Shown: one piece after another, positions 9,957 to 22,245 of the stretch
Position numbering within the stretch: the first letter of the stretch is position 1
Layout of the letters: each line of letters opens with the position of its first letter
DNA from: Rhynchospora pubera
Taxonomy: Eukaryota; Streptophyta; Magnoliopsida; Poales; Cyperaceae
DNA: 64,000 bases
Assembly: GCA_028095005.1 (NCBI GenBank)
Contig: CM051459.1
Span: 114,611,431-114,675,430, forward strand
Reading direction: 5' to 3'
Position numbers and translations under genes: made by a program
The notes under the pieces: generated by a model
The model's database searches: none
What the model was told of the DNA's origin: nothing
The model's input: only the letters and a program-made list of their open reading frames with translations

Positions 9957-11460
9957 AGAAAGGCCCCTTCTCCTGACCTTTTTTTGCAGATTTGTTTGAA
10001 TACTTGGAAGATTCCCGCATAAGATCAATTTGGTGAGCCAATTGTTGTTCTCCTTAGGCAGTATGCGATATTGTGATTATATGATATATATGTGGTAAAC
10101 CAACAATATGGCCAATTAGCGGTTGATTAAATTAGTACTAGCTGTTTGTAAGATCTTTGATTTCTTCTAGTCCAGCAACTGTGTTTATAATTTGTAACCA
10201 TTTTAACATATACATGTGTTTACAGTGTTTTTGGAGCGGTACACATATATTTGTGTCTGTAGCTAACTTATTCATAAGTTCGTACTTTTTCTTCTAATTT
10301 AACAGGTTTGGACAATTCTGTTACATATAAAAGGTAAACGGTACGTAACATCTTTCCTTATAAATTAATAATTGCTAAAGCCTGTTGTTCTGCAAACTGT
10401 TGTTAGTCCAGGGATGTATTATCTAGGACAGCATCAAGGTTATTGTTGGGGGTCAAAACTTTGAACTGGTGAGCTTAAAATTTCTTAAGTTTCTTTGGCG
10501 AACCAACCCCTCTGATATTTAATGAGGTAAACGTGGTATCATCCTTTAGGTGAGGATACAGAGTTGACAGTTTATGATCCATACACATGTACAACTCTAA
10601 GCCCAAGGTATGTGTGCATTAGCAACTTAATTAGCATAATGCTGGTTATGTGTGGTTTTGAATAAATTTAGAGTATGGATGTTTTTGATGAATACTAGCT
10701 AGTATAGCGCATCAAGAATTTTAAATCTGGCCCGAATAGGAAAAATGATAGGTTACGACAGGCATATATCATGTAGTGAGCTAAATTGTTCACAGTTGCA
10801 TGGAGCTGAACATGCACGCGAGAGGGTTTTAATTAATCAAGTCAGTACTTAAGTAGGTTCTGAGAGTCCTAGCTAATATATGTGAGTTTCAATATCGGTG
10901 AATTCATGCTTTTCACTTGATAATTGTGTTTGTATTTAGATTGAAAAGATGTCTTGCATAGTCTTTTTCCATTTGATTGTGGAGATATTGCCAGTGCAGA
11001 TCGAGCCAAGAAAATTCTTGGGGGTGGGTGGGAATATAAATGCAGCTTAGTTGAATATAGCCAACCTTGGGCTAGTTTCTCTACCTAGCTACCACAGGAT
11101 TTATGCTTGGAATTAATGTTGGTATGAATGTGTATAATGAATCTACGGACCAATCAAGTTTTAAACAAGAAGAACAGCTTTGACTTCTTTCTCATGTATA
11201 GAACGACATGTTACTTCTCTTCAGGTATGCTAGGATATAAAGAAACTTCACCGGCCGGATGATGTGTTAGAAGTCAGAGCAAAAAAAATTGATCAATTCT
11301 GACTATATTTCCTTGTGGATAAACCAAAATCTATATGTTATTTTGATCTATGGCTATTCTGTCTAGTCGAACATGATTTTCATATTTTGAAATTAACTTA
11401 ATTATCTTGTTCTTTTTGTCGGTAGTTTTATCAATTTCCCTTAATTTCCTAACACTACTC
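9957..11460. other. Intergenic, nothing recognised
   Basis: About 1.5 kb without a supported gene or element boundary. Confidence 0.5.
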
Positions 11461-11468
11461 ATTGGTGG

Positions 11469-12481
11469 TCAGGCTGTCAAACGCGTCAAAAAATCACGAA
11501 ATAAACTGTTCCGTTTTTCGTTTCGTTTTTGCAACGGTACAAAATTATATTTTGTTAACCGTTCCACTTCAGAAATAACACATAAAGGCCCCGTTTGTTT
11601 GTGACTTAAAAGATGCATAACTTAAGTTATGCATCCTTTAGTCACCAAACACCTCTTACATAAGATGCCTTAGGGATACATAATTTATGCAACCTAAATA
11701 GGTTGCATAAGTTTTGCATGGTCCCCTTTAATTTTTTTTCCAACAATACCCCTTAGAAATAATTAATAATAATATTTAATAAGTAACGATAATTTTTGAA
11801 AAATCATAAATAATAATAAATATTAATTATTATAATTAATAATACTTTTACAAGCAATATAAATTATCAATAATAATGATTTAATAATAATAATTATTAT
11901 TAATTAAAAATAATTCATAAATAATATTTTATTATTCTTAAATAATTAATAATATTTTATAATAATAAAATGATTTTTTATTATCATTAATAATTAATAA
12001 TTAACAAATTATTAATATTAATTAATAAACAATAATATTTAATAAGAAACAATAATTATTAAAAATCATAATTAATAATAAAGATTAATTATTATAATTA
12101 ATAATAATTAAAAAGTAATATTAATTATTAATAATAATAATTTAAGAATAATAATTAATTAAAGCCATGAATATAAGGGCATTTTAGTCTTTTGACATGA
12201 ATATATGCATGAATTAAGTTAGTCATCCTTACTACACAACCAAACATCTATTACATAACATTACATAAATACTTAGGCATCCTTAACTTATGCAACCCCT
12301 TACTACGCAAACAAACGCCCCCAAAACTATTTGAAATAAGGCTGAAACAGTCGAAACGGTACAATCTGGTATTTCGTTAACCGTTTCGTTATTAGAATGG
12401 AACAAAATTGGTTTTTGTTATTCGTTCTGTTTCGCTTAACCGAAACGAAATCACGTGTTTTTCTGAGCCGTTGACAGCTCT
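11469..12481. mobile_element. hAT-type MITE interrupted by another element
   Basis: Ends TCAGGCTGTCAAACG and, reversed, TAGAGCTGTCAACGG. ATTGGTGG repeats flank it (11461-11468, 12482-12489), an 8-bp duplication give or take one base. The two outer parts (11469-11586 and 12323-12481) have the GTTTCGTTTT / AACCGAAACG composition of the other hAT MITEs here. The middle is occupied by the insertion at 11587-12322. Confidence 0.78.
11587..12322. mobile_element. Nested AT-rich element with GGCCCCGTTTGTTTG ends
   Basis: The left end GGCCCCGTTTGTTTG and the reversed right end GGGGGCGTTTGTTTG continue into matching subterminal sequence (GATGCATAACTTAAG / TTGCATAAGTTAAGGATGC). The core (about 11750-12160) is almost only A and T, in AATAATAATTAAT words. 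It is flanked by AAA on both sides, so a 3-bp duplication is possible. It sits inside a hAT MITE. Confidence 0.7.
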
Positions 12482-12489
12482 ATTGGTGG

Positions 12490-13710
12490 TCGGTAGGAAG
12501 TCCCATTATCAATAATTAAGATATTAATTAGACTTTCACGTGAAACAGTTTCCATAATTTTTTAACGCTTCGCATTGGTGGCGCACTGGCCTGTTTTGAA
12601 GCATGGAAATTGAGAGGAGCACTGGTTGGAAAGGATAATATCATATATACATTCATACCTGTTACTGTGAATCAAACTGAGTCATCATTCTTTATTCGAT
12701 TTATTGATAAATAATCGTATTAAATCAAATTAAGATTTGAAATTAATAATCATAATTGAAAGTTTAAGAAGGTAAGACGTACAAGCCTCTTGAAATAATT
12801 ATTGTCCAAATTAAAATTAAGTTTGTTCAAGTATTGTAAATTAATCTTACTATACTACATTGAACAAGTTTTTAATTTGGACAATAATTATGTCAAATTC
12901 AAAGTTCCAATAAAATTATGTCAAATTAAAATATACTGTTCACCAATGTACTATAGACATATATATGAGTCCTATTATCAAGTATAGTTATGTTTTTATA
13001 ACAAAAAAGAATCAAATTTTATCTAGTTGGTCAAACAATTTTTAAATTATATCGATAAAAATTTAAAACATCCTATAATTTTCTTTTCAAATTTCAAGAA
13101 TTATTTTTTTACGTATTGTTAAATTTGTATTGATAAGTTTTAAATTGTTGTATATGACTATTAATTCCAAATTGTATCAAATTTGATAGAAAATATGTAA
13201 TTCTCTTTTTTGGAACTTAATAGAAAATGTGTTATAATTTTGAAGAAGAGATATATATAAAAATCTGTTATTAAATTTCTCTCTTCTTTTTTTTGAATAG
13301 TTTTAAGATTTATGGTCAACTATAAAAAAATAATCTGTTGTAAATTTTATACTTCCCTCAACAAATCAAGCCCTACTTCTTTGTTACCTAATTAACAGAG
13401 ACAGGGTTGGCGGGCATGCGTCAGTATTAGATCTTAAATGCTCAAATTCATTAATCAATTATGTTGCAACAGGTCTCGGCAAAAACCAGCAGTGGTTTAG
13501 CAGAGACGTGCCAGATCCTTTTTCCTTTTTTTTTTTTTCTTTTTTTCTTTTCATTAATCAATTATGTTGTATGCTTATAACCAACAACTTGAAAGCTGTA
13601 TGCATCCATATCAAACATTTTACTTCCAAATTTCCCCGGATACGTCGCTCATTAATATTGATGGGTCAGGTACCAGAGGAATCAGACAATAGTTGGTGAA
13701 TTCAGATCTG
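12490..13710. other. Intergenic, nothing recognised
   Basis: AT-rich, no supported gene; a pyrimidine run lies at 13518-13550. Confidence 0.5.
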
Positions 13711-13875
13711 GTGCCGCGCGGCACACCGTGTAGCGCGGCATTCTAGCTGTCTGATCAAGATTCAATGGACAAGGGAGCTCCGTGCATGTAATCTAGATTG
13801 ATAAGCCCGTAAAAAATGAACCGTCCGATCAAGATCAGACGGCTCGTACGCGCGCTACACGGTGTCCCATGCTAC
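13711..13875. mobile_element. Possible GC-rich MITE with imperfect inverted ends
   Basis: GGCACACCGTGTAGCGCG at the left is inverted as CGCGCGCTACACGGTGTCC at the right, enclosing about 110 bp that includes a CCGTCCGATCAAGATCAGACGG palindrome. It is much more GC-rich than its surroundings. No clear target duplication. Confidence 0.5.
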
Positions 13876-14201
13876 AGAGGATTCGGGTCCATAGTTGGTG
13901 GTTTCAATTTCCAATTACAAGTTAATTTTTTGATGAACAATACAAGTTAATGGTTTCTACCAGGAAACTCAAGTTCAATGCATGCATCCCAAGTGGCTGT
14001 ACGGATTCTTTCGTTGCAAACCAATTGAAGGATTAGATTCTCAACTTGCTGTCTACAGAGATAAATTCATTCTGGCAAACGTACGTGATATGCGCAAACG
14101 GACAAACCCACTGAATTTATGATCATAAATTATAAAACTGGGTCAATAGTCCACCGCATCAGATATGAGAGGTACAGTTTCCATAAATAGGTGCAATGAA
14201 C

Positions 14202-14469
14202 TAGGGGTGCAAACGGTATACCGTGTACCGTTTTTCGTGTACGTTCCGTCCAAACGGAACGGTAAACGAATCTGAAATTTCAATACGTTTCAGTAACAGA
14301 ACGGTAAACGGAACGCGTTTCGTCATTCGTTTGGGTGAAATACAGTGTAATATACACGTTCCGTCCAAAAAAACGGTTAACGAATCAGCTGGTACATACC
14401 GTTATCAGAAACAGAGCGGCAAACGAAATGCAGCATTCCGTTTTCGTTTGGCACGTTGTGCAGGCCTAC
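14202..14469. mobile_element. hAT-type MITE with 8-bp target duplication
   Basis: CAATGAAC repeats flank it (14194-14201, 14470-14477). Ends TAGGGGTGCAAACG and, reversed, GTAGGCCTGCACAACG; the interior is made of ACCGTTTTTCGT / AACGGTAAACG words. Fourth member of the local hAT MITE group. The open frame across it is a composition artefact. Confidence 0.75.
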
Positions 14470-14477
14470 CAATGAAC

Positions 14478-15242
14478 CTGTCGTGCAAGTTGATAACAGA
14501 GATGTGTCAAGTTGACACAAAAAACGAAACAGGTGCAATGTACTGCCTTTGGGGTCAACAAGGAATCTAGGATCGCCATTTTGGGAAGCAACAAAAGAAG
14601 GGTTACTTATGGCCCATTTGGAATCGCCAACCTTTTTATCTACAGTATGTAATGTAATATTTAAAAAATATTTACAACGTCATAGAAGTCGCGTGCTTTT
14701 TAAATTTTTTTTCGAGAAAGCTTGACAGAAGCTGTCAAGGAAAAAGAAAGAAAAAGAAAAAGAAAAAGAAATTATCAAGGTTTAAAATGTGGTTTGTGCG
14801 ATTGGACGGTAGGATGGTGATTTGATGTTTATTGATGATAAAATTGTAATAAAACGGTTGTTACAATGGATAAAATGATAGTGAGGTATGAACAAAAACT
14901 AAGATAAAACGGAAAAAATGGAATTTTAATATACCGTTACCCTACCTTTACCGTTAATTCTAAACGAGTAAAGGTAAAAATATTATTTAACGGGTACGGG
15001 TAGGAAATGGGCAAAGAAAATTTTAACGAATTCGAATGTGAAAATACTTCCTACCATACTGTACCGTATCCATTGATACTCATATGCTAAACCACTTTGG
15101 CACTTAAATTTTCCAGTACATTATTTATGGATAGTAATTAGAAAATGTACTGTTAATAGGCATGAATTCCAGTACATAATTTGGAAACTAGCTGGCTACA
15201 ATTTGCACGGATATCAGGGGCAGGATTAAATGCATTATGAGG
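14478..15242. other. Intergenic with (AAAAG)n tract
   Basis: Contains an AAAAG microsatellite at about 14738-14771. No gene supported. ACGGGTACGGGTA-type words near 14990 resemble another degenerate MITE but boundaries are not visible. Confidence 0.45.
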
Positions 15243-15251
15243 ATCTGCAAT

Positions 15252-15920
15252 GGGAGGTGCTTTCGGCAACCCGATATTTTCTTGGAGCAACATAATTATT
15301 TTCTAAATGTCTAAATTACCCTTAGTATCAATTAAGATCTATTAATTACTGCTCAAAATTTTCTCCTAATTTCCTTGCCTTTTCCATTTTTCTTTCTTTT
15401 GTTTAAATATCGTAACATGACTTGCTGATCAAATATATTTGTGCACAGTTCTTTAATCCATAAGTTCCATTATACCCTAAGCCATTGACTGTTTGGTACA
15501 TGAAGTGGCTCCAAGAAAAAATTATTAATTGGTAATTCACTGGATATGCAATAACACAATTCGATTTTTCTCTTTTTTTTCCTTATACTTATCGTTGTAA
15601 TATTGGGATTAAAAAATGTGCATTTCAAAAAAATATTCTTTACCACCACACCACTTGGGATTTATTTGCACAAGTGATTTGTAAATTTAACTTTTTGAAA
15701 ACAATGACGGTGAGATGTCAAAAGGGAGAGGGATAATACATTTCTATTTTTAGCAAGGAAACTTAAAAAGCGAAGAAAAATATGGTTAAGAAAATAAAAT
15801 TAAAGCACGGTGGAAGAATAAATTAGTAATAGATCTTAATTGATACTAAGAGTAATTTAGACATTTATTTAAAATAAATATTTTGCTCCAAAAAAAATCC
15901 GGTTGCCCAAAGCACCTCCC
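15252..15920. mobile_element. MULE-type MITE with 9-bp target duplication
   Basis: Exact 9-bp flanking repeats ATCTGCAAT (15243-15251, 15921-15929). Terminal inverted repeats of about 100 bp start GGGAGGTGCTTTCGGCAACC and, reversed, GGGAGGTGCTTTGGGCAACC, continuing through TCAATTAAGATCTATTA. 669 bp, non-coding. A 9-bp duplication plus long inverted repeats is the Mutator hallmark. Confidence 0.88.
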
Positions 15921-16112
15921 ATCTGCAATATGATGGTATCTTTTTATTTTTTTTTAGTAAATCTGCTTTATGAGAGGATTTTCAAATTAGATGTCAAAAC
16001 TGCCAACTGCAGGCATATTTCTACGACAAATCTATTATTAATTAGCACGCAATATAGTGTTATCAACCATTTTAAATATTAGTTTTAAAGACTTAATGAT
16101 CTGTACGTATAA

Positions 16113-18069
16113 TGACGTGTAGCTAATAATACCCTAATTTAGTCCTAAAAGTACCGCAAGCGTACGGTAAATCGTTGGATGTGGTTAGGGGTCGAATCCA
16201 CAGGGACGGTAGATTGAGTATTAAACCTTACTTATTCACAAAATCTAGACAATGAAATGAAGGATTTTGGTTTAAACTAACAATTAACAAAGACAATTAA
16301 CTAAGAGACAAACAATTAACAATTCTTGGTGTTTTGGTGATAAAATATGCAATGAAAGTGTCCAAGGGTTTCAGTTTTACTTTCAGTCCGGCTTCGGGTT
16401 GTCGGCACCGGTCACTTTCGTGCCGATACCGACTAGTACGCAACAGATTAAGCGTGTGTACTCCGCACAGGCACCAATGTTGCACGCACAACCCTCAGTT
16501 AATGGTGTTTCGACTCAATAACTTGGTTTTTGGCTTGTGTGAGGCAGATCTAGCCGGACTTGGACTCCCTAGACCTCAGCTGTCGCCTGTTGGTCATGGT
16601 ATTGGGACCGGAACCTAGTCTAACACCCCCATTAGGTCGATTAACCCTCAACTTTCGCATGTTGGCTTAATCTACCTAAGTTCACTTGTTGTTTTCGAAG
16701 GTATCCACTAGACTTTCGCCTTAGCAGAAACTTTCCCCCGTCGGGTACCAATTGGACTACCTTTCGGCTTATATCCTACCTCAAGTAACTTTGTTCAACC
16801 AATTAACTAACCTACACCTTTGACCAAGATTAGATGTGGCCAAGCATAAACAAGCATTCACAAATAATATCCAACAAGCAATACACATCAAATACCAAAT
16901 ATCAAGTGTCATACATCAATCCAAACATCAAGATCTAACCTAAGCCCTAAGACAATGCAATCTAGCCTAGCATATGCTCAAAACTGAAAGTAAATGATGA
17001 AATTCAAGATACAAACTCCATAATCGAGCAAACAAGAGAGAATGGGGAGATACAACCGTAACCCAGCCTATTCCTCCTTTTTGCAATCTTCTAGAGTCGA
17101 AATCGGAGCCGGAATCACTGCTGTCGCATGAAAATTTAAGCTCCAAAGGCACGATGCGGGGTGCAATGGCGGTTGTGCGGGGTGAATCGGCATGGCAGAG
17201 AGTGGATCGGTGGTAGAAAATGGTGTTGTGCGGGATACGAAGTGGAGTTGTGCGGGATACGGTGGTGCTGTGCTGGCAACGATGGAGCTGTGCGGGCAAC
17301 GACGGAGGAAAATGGTGGGAAATGAGCCGGCGCCCCAGGCAGCCGCCTGGGGAGTGGAAGATGGAGAGAGGGATCCCCAATTTGACAAGGGACGCGCTTT
17401 ATATAGGGAATGGTTTAGGTTTAGGGTTCTGTGCGAAGTACAATTAGGTCGGTGCGGGCTACAACTTGGACTGTGCGGGCTACAGCAGGCCTAGTTCGGA
17501 GTACAACAGCGTGCTGGGCTGGGAATAAGTCATGCAGCCCAAGTGTTGGCCGCACAGCTGGGTTGTACTCCGCACTGGAGATGTCCAGGGCATGTTATAT
17601 GCATTGTAGGCCGCACTAGAGAGTTGTTGGCCGCACGGAGGGTTGTTGGCCGCACCAGGCTAGTGTTGGTCGCACTAGAGAGGTCTTGGTGGCACTAGAG
17701 GGTTGTTGACCGCACAGGAGGATTGTTGGCCGCACATGAGGGGTGTTGGCCGCACCAGAGAGCTGTTGGCCGCACCAGACAAGTGTTGGCCGCATAGGAG
17801 AGTTGCTAGTAGCACAGGTGGCATCCACAGAAGAGGGATGTGAGGTGTCTGCCGCACAGGGTTGATGTAGGCCGCACCAAATCACTTGTAACTTTCCGGA
17901 AAGGTGCCGATTTGCGTTGGTTTTGCCTCAAATCCCTAAAATTCAAAGACAAACCAAAAGCAGTACCAAATCCAACAAATCCAAACCGAAAAGCACACAA
18001 TTTCAAGATTTTAGGTTATGATTTTAGGGTTAAGTCCGGCCAAATACCATATATATAAATGCTATATCA
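16113..18069 (-). repeat. 3' LTR of the retrotransposon (left copy)
   Basis: Begins TGACGTGTAGCTAATAATACC and ends GCTATATCA in plus coordinates (TG...CA). It matches 23421-25301 along its length. On the minus strand a TATA box CTATATAAAG lies at 17397-17406. The upstream U3 part (about 17456-17880) is a run of imperfect ~27-bp repeats around TGTTGGCCGCAC. It contains more repeat units than the other LTR, which explains most of the length difference. Confidence 0.85.
17618..17812 (-). repeat. U3 tandem repeats (TGTTGGCCGCACNAGAG units)
   Basis: Imperfect units of about 24-30 bp with core TGTTGGCCGCAC, more than half a dozen in a row. Fewer units are present at the same place in the other LTR (about 24955-25040). 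Array length therefore changed between the two LTRs after insertion. Repeated U3 blocks often act as enhancers in LTR elements, but that is inference here. Confidence 0.75.
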
Positions 18070-20606
18070 AATACCCCCAAGCTTAAACCTTGTTTGTCCT
18101 CAAGTAAAATCCTAAACTTAGTGGTGGACTAATACCCAAATCTAAACCAAAAACATCTCGAATTCCTACAAGTTGAAACGTCAATTGATCGTGCAAGCAA
18201 GAAATTCACATTTTTTTAAAAGAATGCAAGTGGTCGTCTCAATTTATTTTGAAAAGGTATTGAAGGTTTAAGTATTTTTTCGATTAGTTTGTGCAAAACT
18301 TAGACCAAATGACTTCAATTTTCTACCTCAAGGACTCTAGCTTATCTTTATTAAAATATCATGCAAAGTCGAAATTGATTGCCCGTTCATTCCCACACCT
18401 TCCATGGTCTTGTAAACAATTTCATTAATGTGTCAACTAGTTTAGAGTCTTCCAAAAACAGAATTTTCACCAATTTATGTGCAAGTCGAGTGTGGGTGAT
18501 TACTCACCTTAGGGTTTTATGCAAGAGACTTAAGCGGAAAGACTTGAATAGGAATTCGCTCGCCTATGGCCGCCGGTGTCATCGAGCCATCGATCCCAGC
18601 GAATTCCTTTTCCGATGCTCTCACATCGTTTCAAAATTTTCTGAGCGGTGGGGTTTAATTAAGATAGATTTATTTTTGGGTTTTTTATTTTTTTTGTTTT
18701 TTGTTTTTTGTTTTTTTTTGTTTTTTGATAAATAAATAAGAACATAAAATAAATAATAATAATTTGGGTTAAACCGCTCATTTTTATCACTTAATGTCAA
18801 AAGCACCCTCATTTTCACACTATTTGAGTGGTCCCACTAAGTTGTTTGTTGGTGTCCCAAGCATTTTAAAAGCAACATCAATTAAGACTCAATTTAAGTT
18901 TACACACATTAATGATACTCTTTTTGAACAAGTCCATGTAAAATGTTACACAAACTATTCAAAAATTACTTAATCATTCAATACCTTGACAAAATAAACG
19001 TGTTAACTACCACTTGTCATCTAAAATCAAAAGACAAACAAGCACATTCAATTGATTTTCAATCATTTACATGCAACTACATGGTGCAAACCACGTGCCA
19101 GAGGTGTTGTGCGGGGTACACCCATTCCTGTACGAGGTACACCTGACAATTTCAGTGGCAAAATACTTCCAGAGGACTAATGTACTCCGCACAGGGACAA
19201 TGTGTAACCCGCACAAGCTCTTTGACAGTTCAAAAATATGACATGATGCACTCTTACAAACAAGTTTATAGCCTTAATCCCCCCAAGCTTAAACCTTGCT
19301 TGTCCTCAAGCAAAACCCTAAACTTAGTGGTGGACTAATACCCAAATCTGAACCAAAACATCTCGAATTCCTACAAGTTGAAACGTCAATTGATTGTGCA
19401 AGCAAGAAATTCACATTTTTGAAAAGAATGCAAGTAGTCGTCTAAATTTATTTTGAAAAGATATTAAACGTTTAAGTATTTTTTCGATTAGTTTGTGCAA
19501 CACTTAGACCTAATGACTTCAATTTTCTACCTCAAGGACTCTAACTTATCTTCATTAAAAAATCATGCAAAATCAAAATTGATTGTCCGTTCATTCCCAC
19601 ACCTTCCATGGTCTTGTAAACAATTTCATTAATGTGTCAACTAGTTTAGAGTCTTCCAAAAACAGAATTTTCACCAACTTATGTGCAAGTCGAGTGTGGG
19701 TGATTACTCACCTTAGGGTTTTATGCAAGAGACTTAAGCGGAAAGACTTGAATCGGAATTCGCTCGCCTCTGGCCACCGGTATCATCGAGCCATCGATCC
19801 CAGCGAATTCCTTTTCCGAAGCTCTCACATCGTTTCAAAACTTTCTGAACGGTGGGGTTTAATTAAGATAGATTTATTTTTGGGTTTTTGGTTTTTGGTT
19901 TTTTTTCGTTTTTTGTTTTTTTGTTTTTTTTTTGTTTTTTGATAAATAAATAAGAACAGAAAATAAATAATAATAATTTGGGTTAAACCGCTCATTTTTA
20001 TCACTTAATGTCAAAAGCACCCTCATTTGCACACTATTTGAATGGTCCCATTAAGTTGCTTGTTGGTGTTCCAAGCATTTTAAAAGAAACATCAATTAAG
20101 ACTCAATTCAAGTTTACACACATTAATGATACTCTTTTTGAACAAGTCCATGTAAAATGCAAGTCCGTTCACTCGGCAAAAGGTTATGACCTTGTCTAAT
20201 AGCATTTAACAATTTCAAGCAACCAAGTTTCAAGTCCTATCAATTTCAAAATCCATATCATTCGGTCCATTGGCACACAAACTATTCAAAAATTACTTAA
20301 TCATTCAATACCTTGACAAAATAAACGTGTTAACTATCACTTGTCATCTCAAATCAAAAGACAAACAAGCACATTCAATTGATTTTCAATCATTTATATG
20401 TAACTACATGGTGCAAACCACGTGCCAGAGATGTTGTGCGGGGTACACCCATTTCTGTGCGGGGTACACCTGACAATTTCAGTGGCACAATACTTCCAGA
20501 AGACTAATGTACTTCGCACAGGGACAATGTGTAACCCGCACAAGCTCTTTGACAGTTCAAAAATATGACATGATGCACTCTTACAAACAAGTTTATAGCC
20601 TCCCCC
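18070..20606 (-). repeat. Internal tandem duplication of the 3' non-coding region, with repeated purine tracts
   Basis: 18074-19278 and 19279-20601 are two diverged copies of one ~1.2-1.3 kb unit, each beginning (plus strand) with CCCCCAAGCTTAAACCTTG. A third such C-run plus AAGCTTGAAC starts at about 20602. On the minus strand these are purine tracts of the type G5-6 that abut the 3' LTR, so the element carries three PPT-like sites. The second unit has about 116 bp that is deleted in the first (around 20161-20275). 20613-21711 is non-coding apart from short frames. Confidence 0.8.
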
Positions 20607-21711
20607 AAGCTTGAACAAAGCATTGTCCTCAATGCTACACATCACCACAGATAAAATAAAGAGAAGGCAATTGAAAACATACCAAATTGGTGATCGATGT
20701 GGTGATAGGCACTAAGTGGCAGTGGCTTGCGGCAATTGGAGCACAATTGGATGTGTGCAGCACGTGATCGGAACTGTAAGTTTTCAGGATTCGGTGGAGC
20801 AGCGGCTAGTTGAGCAGTGATTTTGGCAGTGCTTGGGGTACAAAGGTCAGTTGTACAGGCAACAAAGGTCCGAGCTGCCCTTGAATTGGGTCAAATTGAG
20901 ACTTGTGCGGACAACATGGTGTGTTGTGCGGAGTACACTCGCTTGAGTTGCTCTCGGGTTGGGCTTAAATGACCACTGTGGGGGCAACAATTTTGGCCTG
21001 TACGGAGTACACTGGCTTGAGTTTCTCTCGGGTTGGGTAAAAATGAGCATTGTGCGGGCAAAAATTTTGACTTGTGCGGAGTACACTGGGTGGAAATTGC
21101 GCTATAGTGTGGGTTTTTACGAGCTGTGCGGGGAACAGAGGCAGGATGTTGCCCGCACAAGAGGGTCCGTCACCCGCACAATGGGGTCTGTTGCCTGCAT
21201 AGTGCTGGATTTTGATGCGGCGTGTTGAACCCGTTGCTTGTGAATGCTCTCTCACCCGCAGAAATGGAGTTGTGTAAGCCGCACAATGTTGATTTCTTGG
21301 TTCAATGTGGCAATTCAATGCTCAAATCGTGCCGGTTGAATAAATTACAGCGGACAACTCGCGTGAGGTCGTGCCGAGGCAGGTTTTCATCGCTTCTTGC
21401 CTCATGGTGCTCTAGTACGAGTTGTCCGGGAACATCCACAATTAATCAAACCTGAAATTTACACACAAAATAACCTTATGTCATTAATAATTCTCTACCT
21501 CGAGAAACAAGTTGAAATTTCGAATCCATCGATTATGCCCGATTTTTTTTTCTATTTCTTTAAATAAAACTAAATTAAAACAAACCTAAACTTTTTTGTT
21601 TTTTTTTTCATTTTCGAAACTAAAATTTAAAATAAAGAGAAGAGTTTTAGAATCTTGGATTGCCTCCCAAGAAGCGCTTGTTTAAGGTCATTAGCTTGAC
21701 CACCTTTCTCC

Positions 21712-22245
21712 TCATCTTATCTTCACTTTACGCCCTGTTAATGCATCATAGTTCACCCAAAAATGGTTGAGCAAGACTCTTGAGACATGCTTGGTATGCT
21801 CCTTCTCGGTTGTCTTCATGGTTGGTTCGATTGTGATGCGATATTCGATGTGTTGTTTGTTGTCCTTCATCGCATTGAGACTCTCCAAGCATTCTACAAG
21901 TTGAGGGCTCAAGTTGACTTTGGTGAAATTGCAACTCTTCATGTCGGATGCCTCGACTTTGAGAGTGATACCACCATCTTCTTTCTTCTCAAGTTCTTTA
22001 ATGATAGAATTTGTTGGAGGATGCTTCAATTCCAACTCATTAGATTTGACAAAGCATGTTAATCTAAGCGGAATGAAATTTGGAAGGATATTAGGTGGAG
22101 GTGCAACAAATTTTGGTTTTTCTACTTTCTCTTGTTCTTCATTTGTTTCAAGTTGTGTGCTTTCTTCACTATCGGTCTCATAACAAACTCCAATCAACAC
22201 GGGAGAACTAAAACTTTCTAATTCTCTATCACTTTGCAATGTCAT
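21712..22245 (-). CDS. Second half of the retrotransposon protein (177 aa), unrecognised
   Basis: Starts with ATG immediately after the TAA that ends the preceding frame and is in the same frame, so the two very probably were one protein of about 525 codons. It has an acidic, Glu-rich N-terminus, then LPNFIPLRLTCFVKSNELELK, a Lys/Glu stretch, and ends ALTGRKVKIR. No zinc knuckle, protease or RT motif is visible. I do not recognise a family. By position (directly after primer-binding site and leader) it stands where gag would be. Confidence 0.6.
   Translation of the reverse strand: MTLQSDRELESFSSPVLIGVCYETDSEESTQLETNEEQEKVEKPKFVAPPPNILPNFIPLRLTCFVKSNELELKHPPTNSIIKELEKKEDGGITLKVEASDMKSCNFTKVNLSPQLVECLESLNAMKDNKQHIEYRITIEPTMKTTEKEHTKHVSRVLLNHFWVNYDALTGRKVKIR

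Noticed and set aside
14223..14570. 115-aa open frame
   Set aside because: Lies across a hAT MITE and its flank; periodic composition from ACGGTAAACG words.
16967..17885. Several overlapping frames on both strands of the left LTR, including Cys/Gln/Pro repeat peptides
   Set aside because: Tandem U3 repeats create frames on both strands; not shared as open frames by the other LTR.
20965..21318. Overlapping frames in the retrotransposon 3' non-coding part
   Set aside because: Frames on both strands arise from the GTGCGG-type repeat words.
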